In this document: positions 1 to 4,539 of the stretch, in pieces
How positions within the stretch are numbered: position 1 is the first letter of the stretch
Layout: the number at the start of each line of letters is the position of its first letter
NCBI GenBank assembly: GCA_903877945.1
Contig: CAIRFY010000611.1
Span: 1-5,922, forward strand
Direction of reading: 5' to 3'
DNA: 5,922 nucleotides
DNA from: an uncultured Oscillochloris sp.
GTDB lineage: Bacteria; Chloroflexota; Chloroflexia; Chloroflexales; Chloroflexaceae
Made by a program: the position numbers and the translations under genes
Notes under the pieces: model-generated
Databases searched by the model: none
Seen by the model: only the letters and a program-made list of their open reading frames with translations
Told to the model about the DNA's origin: nothing

Positions 1-1125
1 CACCCCATCGACCCCTGGGTCGTAGCCGAGCTCGCCCAGCAGCCGCGTAGCAGTGGTCGGGTCGGTGCTATACCAGTGCGCCTCGGGGCTGGCCGCCCAC
101 GAGCCGGAGAGGATTGGTGTATCAAGCGGCATGGCCAGGCCGCCGAGGGCGCGCTCGATCAGGGCGTCCTTACTCAGGCCATAGGCGAGAGCCTGCCGCA
201 ATGGCTGGTTATCGAGGGGGGCACGGCGCAAGTTAAAGCTGAGTACCGCATACTCATCAAGCGGCACCTGGCTGCGGCGCAGGCCGTTGGGCAGCGTGAC
301 CGTCGCCAGATTCGAGGCTGCGGCCTGGTCGCCCTCACCCGCACGTTCACCATAGGCCGTCACATCACCACGGGTGAGGGCGGCCAGAACCGCCTCGCGT
401 GTGGCCATAAAGCGCAGGTTCACGGTGTCGAGGTAGGGCCGACCGCCGAAGTAGTGCGGGTTGGCCGCGAGCGTGGCCCCGTCCTCGCGCAGTTCTGTCA
501 GGGAGAAGGGGCCGGTGCCCACCAGTTTGCTGCCGTAGCCGGTCTCGGCCCAACGCTCGGGCGGCACGCCCGTCAGCAGGTGGGAGGGCAGGATCGGCAC
601 ACGGGCGGCGCTGAGAAAGGATGCCAGGGGCGTGGAGAGGGTGCAGCGCACGGTGTCATCATCGACGCGATCAACCAGCACGCCCTGCCAGATCTGCGCC
701 AGGGCCGGGTCGCCCGGCTGCGCGACGATCTGGAGCGCACGCAGAGTGAAGACCACATCCTCGGCAGTGAAGGGGGTGCCATCGTGCCAGGTAACACCGT
801 GGCGTAGCTGGAAGGTGTACACCAGACCCTTGGGATCAACCTGATACGAGTCGGCCAGCCCCGGCTCGGGCAGGCCGTCGGCACCGATCCGCATCAGGCC
901 ATCGAAGAGCAGCGCGTCAAGGTCGCGTCCGACCGGGTCAGTGAGGGGTGCGTTCAGCAGGGGGATGGGCTGGGCTGGAGTACCAAGCACCGCCTCGTGG
1001 TAACTGCCACCAGTCAGAGGGTTTGCCACTGAGGCGTTACGTAAGGCCAGACGGCCAAGCAACCCCGAGGTAAGCAGGATGCTTAGGGCAGCGATAACGA
1101 TCTGCCAGCGGATTCGTCGAGCCAT
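1..1125 (-). CDS. ABC transporter substrate-binding protein, family 5 (peptide/nickel type), C-terminus cut by window
   Basis: Translating the minus strand from ATG at 1125-1123 gives 375 uninterrupted codons that run off the window start, so the C-terminal part is missing (family members are usually about 500-600 residues). The N-terminus is MARRIRWQ followed by a hydrophobic stretch at about residues 8-27, a signal peptide or membrane anchor. Residues from about 60 show the family 5 fold signature: DALLFDGLMRIGADG, then GLADSYQVDPKGLVYTFQLR, HGVTWHDGTPFTAEDVVFT and later VGTGPFSL and QPLRQALAYGLSKDALIERA. The family binds oligopeptides, nickel or other solutes outside the membrane and delivers them to an ABC permease; the ligand cannot be read from this fragment and no permease gene is visible. 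There is no lipobox cysteine, unlike most lipoprotein members of the family. It lies 72 bp downstream of secG on the same strand, with a repeat hairpin immediately before the start and no Shine-Dalgarno sequence. An in-frame GTG at 1164-1162 is an alternative start, but it would only translate the repeat. Confidence 0.9.
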   Translation of the reverse strand, partial: MARRIRWQIVIAALSILLTSGLLGRLALRNASVANPLTGGSYHEAVLGTPAQPIPLLNAPLTDPVGRDLDALLFDGLMRIGADGLPEPGLADSYQVDPKGLVYTFQLRHGVTWHDGTPFTAEDVVFTLRALQIVAQPGDPALAQIWQGVLVDRVDDDTVRCTLSTPLASFLSAARVPILPSHLLTGVPPERWAETGYGSKLVGTGPFSLTELREDGATLAANPHYFGGRPYLDTVNLRFMATREAVLAALTRGDVTAYGERAGEGDQAAASNLATVTLPNGLRRSQVPLDEYAVLSFNLRRAPLDNQPLRQALAYGLSKDALIERALGGLAMPLDTPILSGSWAASPEAHWYSTDPTTATRLLGELGYDPGVDGV

Positions 1126-1128
1126 GGG

Positions 1129-1194
1129 GATTTTGGATTTTAGATTTTGGATTTTGGATTGCACGCAATCCAAAATCTAAAATCCAAAATCTAG
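1129..1194. repeat. Heptad-repeat hairpin between secG and the solute-binding protein gene
   Basis: The left arm consists of seven-base units GATTTTG, GATTTTA, GATTTTG, GATTTTG (1129-1156) followed by GATT. The right arm carries the reverse complement pattern (AATCC AAAATCT AAAATCC AAAATCT). Arms 1135-1162 and 1165-1192 pair over 28 positions with three mismatches, each a G/A exchange at the last base of a heptad. The core is GGATTGC-AC-GCAATCC. It begins 3 bases beyond the solute-binding protein start codon and ends 3 bases from the secG stop codon, so it fills nearly the whole gap. Short heptad arrays of this general kind are dispersed in genomes of filamentous phototrophs; that statement is from memory. 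Its role here may be mRNA stabilisation or attenuation between two cotranscribed genes, or it may be inert. Confidence 0.85.
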
Positions 1195-1197
1195 AAA

Positions 1198-1425
1198 TTA
1201 TCCGGCCGAGCCGAAGATCGGCAGGCTCGTGATCAGCGACAGCAGGAGGAAGGCCACCGTCAGGACGATTGTCGCCTGGTGTAGAGTCTTCTCCAGGCCA
1301 CGGCGCGTGCGGTAGATCGAGCTTGAATCGTTATTCGTCATGCCCGCCGTGCGTGCCTGGATCACCACGAGGGTGATCAGCACTGCACAAATAATCAGCA
1401 TCGCAATATAGAGGGCTAGCTCCAC
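1198..1425 (-). CDS. secG: SecG, protein-export membrane subunit of the SecYEG translocon
   Basis: This 75-residue protein has the normal SecG size and plan. The first membrane segment is at about residues 3-23 (LALYIAMLIICAVLITLVVIQ region), a polar loop follows, then the conserved RRGLEKTLHQAT stretch at about 41-52 and a second membrane segment at about 52-71 ending LITSLPIFG. SecG associates with SecY and SecE in the cytoplasmic membrane and helps SecA-driven translocation of unfolded preproteins. The start is GTG (1425-1423), supported by a strong Shine-Dalgarno AAGGAGAG at 1439-1432 with good spacing; the stop TAA is at 1200-1198. An extended -10 promoter lies about 38 bp upstream. The next gene on this strand encodes an exported solute-binding protein, a plausible Sec client. 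SecG sequences are short and diverge quickly, but the topology and the RGLEK motif make the call firm. Confidence 0.9.
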   Translation of the reverse strand: MELALYIAMLIICAVLITLVVIQARTAGMTNNDSSSIYRTRRGLEKTLHQATIVLTVAFLLLSLITSLPIFGSAG

Positions 1426-1431
1426 AGAAGT

Positions 1432-1439
1432 CTCTCCTT
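1432..1439 (-). promoter_or_regulatory. Ribosome binding site of secG (supports the GTG start)
   Basis: The minus strand reads AAGGAGAG about 6-8 bases before GTG at 1425. This near-perfect anti-16S match is what decides the non-ATG start of secG. Confidence 0.8.
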
Positions 1440-1462
1440 CAACGCTTGTGCCGGTAGGCAGC

Positions 1463-1471
1463 AGTATACCA
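1463..1471 (-). promoter_or_regulatory. Extended -10 promoter of secG
   Basis: The minus strand reads TGGTATACT: a TATACT hexamer (5 of 6 to TATAAT) preceded by the TGn extension. No good -35 is seen at 17 bp, which is typical of extended -10 promoters. Predicted transcription would start near 1456 and give a leader of about 30 bases containing the ribosome binding site. The preceding TTA makes the string TTATGGTAT, which recurs in the opposite promoter. Confidence 0.55.
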
Positions 1472-1494
1472 TAACCTCGCTAGGTGATCTGTGG

Positions 1495-1512
1495 TTGCGA
1501 AATCTTTCACAA
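1495..1512. promoter_or_regulatory. Candidate operator: 18-bp dyad resembling a Rex or Crp/Fnr-family site
   Basis: The sequence TTGCGAAATCTTTCACAA has two 8-base half-sites (TTGCGAAA and TTTCACAA) that are complementary at 7 of 8 positions. It matches the Rex-type pattern TTGTGAA-N4-TTCACAA at 13 of 14 specified bases, and the Crp-type TGTGA-N6-TCACA at 9 of 10. It lies between the two divergent promoters, about 47 bp upstream of the inferred secG transcription start and about 74 bp upstream of the nearer inferred pckG start, so it could act on either gene. Which regulator binds cannot be decided from the sequence. A second small dyad, AGTGT-T-ACACT, abuts it at 1512-1522. Confidence 0.4.
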
Positions 1513-1561
1513 GTGTTACACTCCTATACCCATTCAGGCAGCGGAGTAACAAGCCGGTTTA

Positions 1562-1570
1562 TGGTATGAT
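1562..1570 (+). promoter_or_regulatory. Extended -10 promoter candidate for pckG
   Basis: TGGTATGAT carries a TATGAT hexamer (5 of 6 to consensus) with the TGn extension, preceded by TTTA so that the string TTATGGTAT matches the secG promoter. No clear -35 is present. Transcription would begin near 1577, about 63 bases before the start codon. Confidence 0.5.
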
Positions 1571-1576
1571 TGCCTC

Positions 1577-1606
1577 TATACAAGGCACAAGAGCATCGTA
1601 TAGAAT
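1577..1606 (+). promoter_or_regulatory. Alternative sigma-70-like promoter for pckG
   Basis: TATACA at 1577-1582 (4 of 6 to TTGACA) is separated by 18 bp from TAGAAT at 1601-1606 (5 of 6 to TATAAT). It would give a leader of about 27 bases. It competes with, or adds to, the extended -10 site just upstream; I cannot tell which is used. Confidence 0.35.
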
Positions 1607-1626
1607 CCGCTTTTACGCACAGTAAT

Positions 1627-1634
1627 GGGAGGAG
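1627..1634 (+). promoter_or_regulatory. Ribosome binding site deciding the pckG start
   Basis: GGGAGGAG overlaps the upstream ATG (1625-1627) and sits 7 bases before ATG 1640. This makes 1640 the likely start and removes five residues (MGGAH) from the longest reading. Confidence 0.8.
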
Positions 1635-1639
1635 CGCAC

Positions 1640-3484
1640 ATGGAGTTCGAGTTCCCAACCTACCTGAAACACCCTCGTCTTGAGGAGTGGATCAAGGAGA
1701 TGGTAGCCCTCTGCGAGCCCAGTTCAGTCCACTTTTGTGACGGGTCGGAGGAGGAGTACAACACCCTCTGTAATCAGATGGTTGAGAGCGGCACCTTTAT
1801 CCGCCTGAACCCTGAGAAGCGCCCTAACAGCTTTCTGACCCGCTCCGATCCAAGTGATGTCGCACGCGTTGAGGATCGTACCTACATCTGTAGTGTTGCC
1901 AAGAGTGACGCCGGCCCGACCAACAACTGGATGGCCCCCAAGGAGATGAAGGAGATCCTGACTCCGCTCTTCACTGGCTGTATGCGCGGCCGCACGCTAT
2001 ACGTCATCCCCTTCAGCATGGGGCCGCTCGGCTCGCCTATCGCCCATATCGGCGTGCAGTTGACAGACTCGCCCTACGTCGTCGTCAACATGAAGCTGAT
2101 GACCCGCATGGGCAGCGCAGTCTATGACGTTCTCGGCACGGACGGCGAGTTCATCCCCTGTATGCACACGGTCGGCGCGCCCCTGGAGCCAGGCCAGCAG
2201 GATGTGTCCTGGCCCTGCAACCCGACCACCAAGTACATCGTTCACTTCCCTGAGGAGCGCGCGATCTGGTCGTATGGCTCGGGTTACGGCGGCAACGCTC
2301 TGCTGGGCAAGAAGTGCTTCGCTCTGCGCATCGCCTCGGTGATGGCCCGCCAGGAGGGTTGGCTGGCTGAGCATATGCTCATCCTGGGTGTGAAGGAGCC
2401 GAGCGGGCGTAAAACCTACGTAGCCGCCGCCTTCCCTTCGGCCTGTGGCAAGACCAACTTCGCCATGCTTGTCCCGCCCAAGAGTTTCCAGGAAGAGGGC
2501 TGGGAAGTCACCACGATTGGTGACGACATTGCATGGATTAAGCCCGGCCCCGACGGCAAGATCTACGCGATCAACCCCGAGGCCGGCTACTTCGGCGTCG
2601 CTCCTGGTACGTCGTATGAGACAAACGCGAGCGCGATGGAGAGCTGCGCCAAGGATACGATCTTCACGAACGTCGCTCTGACGGACGACGGCGACGTCTG
2701 GTGGGAGGGCATGACCAAGGAGAAGCCCGCGCACCTGATCGACTGGAAGGGCCAGGACTGGACGCCCGAGAGCCCCAACCCTTCTGCCCACGCCAACTCC
2801 CGCTTCACCGCTCCGTCGCGCAACAACCCGGTGCTTGACCCGGCCTGGGACGACGCACGTGGAGTGCCGATCAACGCCTTCATCTTCGGTGGGCGCCGCA
2901 GTGGCACGGTGCCGCTGGTCTACCAGGCATTTAACTGGACCTACGGCGTCTACCTTGCCGCCACCATGGGTTCTGAGACGACTGCTGCCGCCTTTGGTCA
3001 GCAGGGCGTGGTGCGCCGCGACCCCTTCGCCATGCTGCCCTTCGCTGGCTACCACATGGCCGACTACTTCAACCACTGGCTGCAGTTCGGTCGTTCGATC
3101 TACAACCCGCCGCGTATCTTCGGCGTGAACTGGTTCCGCAAGGATGAGAACGGCAAGTTCGCCTGGCCCGGCTTCGGTGAGAACATGCGTGTACTCAAGT
3201 GGATCGTGCAGCGCTCGCACGGTGAGGCATTCAGCGTCGAGAGCCCGATTGGTTGGATCCCCAACTACGAACACCTTGACTGGAGCGGGATGAACTTCTC
3301 GAAGGAGCAGTTCACCAAGATCATGAGCATCGACGTGAAGGCGTGGCAGCAGGAGATTCTGCTCCACGAGGAGTTGTTCATTAAGCTCTACGACCGGCTC
3401 CCCAAGGAGTTGATCAATGTCCGCGACCTGATCCTTTCTAGCCTCTGGCGCACCCCTGAGAATTGGGGCAACACCGAGTCGTAG
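1640..3484 (+). CDS. pckG: Phosphoenolpyruvate carboxykinase, GTP-dependent
   Basis: The protein interconverts oxaloacetate + GTP and PEP + GDP + CO2 in the cytoplasm, linking C4 acids to PEP. It is 614 residues long, as expected for the GTP family. Visible landmarks (numbered from the ATG at 1640) are Arg76 in the RSDPSDVARVEDRT region for substrate carboxylate, the YGSGYGGNALLGKKCFALR segment with Lys224/Lys225, His245 in AEHMLIL as a metal ligand, the P-loop PSACGKTN at 266-273 with the reactive Cys269 typical of GTP-type enzymes, GDDIAW at 294-299 with the metal-binding Asp pair, the RFTAPSRNNP segment at 388-397, and FGGRRSGTVPLVYQAFNW from 416. The first ATG at 1625 is rejected as start because GGAGG at 1628-1632 is ideally placed (7 bases) for the ATG at 1640. 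It is divergent from secG and followed 84 bp later by a carbonic anhydrase gene. A role in gluconeogenesis or in anaplerotic carboxylation is equally possible from sequence. Confidence 0.97.
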   Translation: MEFEFPTYLKHPRLEEWIKEMVALCEPSSVHFCDGSEEEYNTLCNQMVESGTFIRLNPEKRPNSFLTRSDPSDVARVEDRTYICSVAKSDAGPTNNWMAPKEMKEILTPLFTGCMRGRTLYVIPFSMGPLGSPIAHIGVQLTDSPYVVVNMKLMTRMGSAVYDVLGTDGEFIPCMHTVGAPLEPGQQDVSWPCNPTTKYIVHFPEERAIWSYGSGYGGNALLGKKCFALRIASVMARQEGWLAEHMLILGVKEPSGRKTYVAAAFPSACGKTNFAMLVPPKSFQEEGWEVTTIGDDIAWIKPGPDGKIYAINPEAGYFGVAPGTSYETNASAMESCAKDTIFTNVALTDDGDVWWEGMTKEKPAHLIDWKGQDWTPESPNPSAHANSRFTAPSRNNPVLDPAWDDARGVPINAFIFGGRRSGTVPLVYQAFNWTYGVYLAATMGSETTAAAFGQQGVVRRDPFAMLPFAGYHMADYFNHWLQFGRSIYNPPRIFGVNWFRKDENGKFAWPGFGENMRVLKWIVQRSHGEAFSVESPIGWIPNYEHLDWSGMNFSKEQFTKIMSIDVKAWQQEILLHEELFIKLYDRLPKELINVRDLILSSLWRTPENWGNTES

Positions 3485-3514
3485 GACAGGGCTACCGCTC
3501 TGTGATCAGTACGA

Positions 3515-3547
3515 ATGGGGTTTGCCAGTTTCACTGGCAAGCCCCAT
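3515..3547. terminator. Strong hairpin between pckG and the carbonic anhydrase gene
   Basis: ATGGGGTTTGCCAGT, loop TTC, then ACTGGCAAGCCCCAT form a 15-bp stem in which the only irregular pair is a T/G that can form a U-G wobble in RNA. It begins 30 bases after the pckG stop. No T-tract follows (the next bases are CACCATACTCT), so classic intrinsic termination is uncertain; it may instead stabilise the pckG 3' end or attenuate readthrough into the next gene. Confidence 0.6.
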
Positions 3548-3568
3548 CACCATACTCTGCCAATTCTT

Positions 3569-4240
3569 ATGGATGATGATCTGACCCAACTTCTCGCCAA
3601 CAATCGCGCATGGGCCGCCGCGATGACCGCCAACGACCCCGAGTTTTTCCAGCGGCTCGTCAACCGCCAGCGCCCCGCCTATCTCTGGATTGGCTGCTCC
3701 GACAGCCGCGTACCCTCCTCCCAGCTCGTCGGCCTATTGCCGGGAGACATGTTCGTCCACCGGAATGTGGCCAACGTCGTGGTTCACTCCGACCTGAACT
3801 GCCTGTCGGTGCTGCACTACGCGGTGGTCGTCCTCAAGGTGCGGCACATCATCGTCTGCGGCCACTACGGCTGTAGTGGCGTCCATGCGGCCCTGAGTAA
3901 TACCAGCATCGGCCTGGTTGATAACTGGCTACGCCACGTACAGGACGTGCGCAACAAGCACGCGGCGATCATCGACGCCTGCCCGAGCGAGGCCGCCCAA
4001 CTCCACGCCCTCTGCGCGCTCAACGTGATCGAGCAAGTCGTCAACGTCTGTCAGACCACGATGGTGCAGCGCGCCTGGACACAGGGCCAGATGGTCGCCA
4101 TCCACGGCCTGATCTACGATATTGCCGATGGGCTGCTCGAAGATCTCTCGCTCCAGGTCAATAGCGCCCAGGCGCTCGCTGGCCAGTATGACCGCGCCGT
4201 GGCGCAGGTTGCCACCGCTGTACCCTCGGCGGGCGACTGA
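3569..4240 (+). CDS. can: Beta-class carbonic anhydrase (Can type)
   Basis: This zinc enzyme interconverts CO2 and bicarbonate in the cytoplasm. The 223-residue product aligns by eye along its whole length with E. coli Can (LISNNALW..., DPGFFEKL, FLWIGCSDSRVP, HRNVANLV, ICGHYGCGGV, INNWLLHIRDI, CELNVMEQV, IHGWAYGIHDGLL). Expected zinc ligands are Cys43, His99 and Cys102, with the Asp45-Arg47 dyad in CSDSR. Trp40, Arg65 and Tyr183 correspond to the residues that form the non-catalytic bicarbonate pocket in H. influenzae and E. coli type II beta enzymes, so bicarbonate inhibition and pH-dependent cooperativity are expected. The start is placed at ATG 3569 (MDDDLTQLL) because it matches the family N-terminus; the upstream ATG 3515 would translate the intergenic hairpin. 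Neither start has a clear Shine-Dalgarno sequence. The gene lies 84 bp after pckG on the same strand and may supply or remove the CO2/bicarbonate used by carboxylation steps. Confidence 0.95.
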   Translation: MDDDLTQLLANNRAWAAAMTANDPEFFQRLVNRQRPAYLWIGCSDSRVPSSQLVGLLPGDMFVHRNVANVVVHSDLNCLSVLHYAVVVLKVRHIIVCGHYGCSGVHAALSNTSIGLVDNWLRHVQDVRNKHAAIIDACPSEAAQLHALCALNVIEQVVNVCQTTMVQRAWTQGQMVAIHGLIYDIADGLLEDLSLQVNSAQALAGQYDRAVAQVATAVPSAGD

Positions 4241-4302
4241 CCTCGCGCCGCAGGGGCGTGGCGCACCGTAGGGCTACGTCAAAGTCGTGTGATCGCCGCT
4301 CA

Positions 4303-4345
4303 GCCCTCACCCCCCAGCCCCCTCCCTGAACGGGAGAGGGGGAGT
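4303..4345 (+). repeat. GC-rich palindromic module, diverged copy (left half of the element)
   Basis: The module begins GCCCTCACCCCCC, then AGCCCCCTCCC, loop TGAAC and GGGAGAGGGGG. It has the same plan as the copies at 4356-4407 and 5862-5913 but differs at several bases and lacks their GATTCCGCAGCAG tail. Confidence 0.65.
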
Positions 4346-4355
4346 CGGATGCGTC

Positions 4356-4407
4356 CTGCTGCGGAATCCCCCCTCTCCCCGTGAGGGAGAGGGGCAGGGG
4401 GTGAGGG
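4356..4407 (-). repeat. GC-rich palindromic module, 52 bp (right half of the element)
   Basis: Read on the minus strand, it runs from CCCTCACCCCC through CCCCTCTCCC-TCACG-GGGAGAGGGG to GATTCCGCAGCAG. It matches 5862-5913 at 50 of 52 positions. The internal stem CCCCTCTCCC/GGGAGAGGGG is a perfect 10-bp hairpin, so it may fold in RNA and help end the carbonic anhydrase transcript. Confidence 0.8.
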
Positions 4408-4475
4408 TCGTCGGGTGACTTTGACGTAGCCCTAGGCACACCGGGCGTCTGCTGTTTGCCCGTCACTACCATCGT

Positions 4476-4499
4476 CAAAGCCCGCTGACGCGGGCTTTG
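4476..4499. terminator. Candidate bidirectional intrinsic terminator between convergent genes
   Basis: CAAAGCCCGC, loop TGAC, GCGGGCTTTG form a perfect 10-bp stem with a GC-rich core and AAA/TTT ends. It lies between the carbonic anhydrase gene (plus) and the protease gene (minus, stop at 4540), where a shared terminator is expected. The T-run is only three bases in either direction, so efficiency is uncertain. Confidence 0.65.
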
Positions 4500-4539
4500 G
4501 CGTGGCTACCAGGGCTTCAGTTCGCGGGTGAGCGAGTCC

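Larger units (their letters stand above)
4269..4434. mobile_element. MITE-like element, 166 bp, with perfect 18-bp terminal inverted repeats
   Basis: TAGGGCTACGTCAAAGTC at 4269-4286 is exactly repeated in inverted orientation at 4417-4434. Both outer ends are TA, which could be a TA target duplication of the kind made by IS630/Tc1-like transposases (known for that family; inference here). The interior has no credible gene and consists mainly of two inverted copies of a GC-rich CCCTCACCCC module. The element starts 28 bases after the carbonic anhydrase stop. A non-autonomous transposable element or a repetitive extragenic palindrome cluster are both possible; no transposase is in the window. 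Confidence 0.6.

Noticed and set aside
76..807. 243-codon open frame on the plus strand at the window start
   Set aside because: It is antisense to the solute-binding protein, whose minus-strand frame carries the family 5 signature; the plus-strand product is low-quality and unrecognisable.
1625..1639. Upstream ATG as pckG start
   Set aside because: It overlaps the Shine-Dalgarno sequence that serves ATG 1640 and adds only MGGAH.
1997..3367. 456-codon open frame on the minus strand inside pckG
   Set aside because: It lies wholly antisense to a clearly conserved enzyme, shows no recognisable domain and is His/Arg/Val-rich, as expected for the reverse frame of a GC-rich gene.
4435..4444. Longer target-site duplication flanking the 166-bp element (GCGCACCG against GGCACACCGG)
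   Set aside because: The flanks share only loose similarity with mismatches; only the terminal TA is exact, so no longer duplication is claimed.
4158..4478. 106-codon minus-strand frame spanning the can 3' end and the repeat element
   Set aside because: It is made largely of translated GC-rich repeats (HPLPLSLTGRGG-type peptide), has no domain and overlaps the carbonic anhydrase gene.
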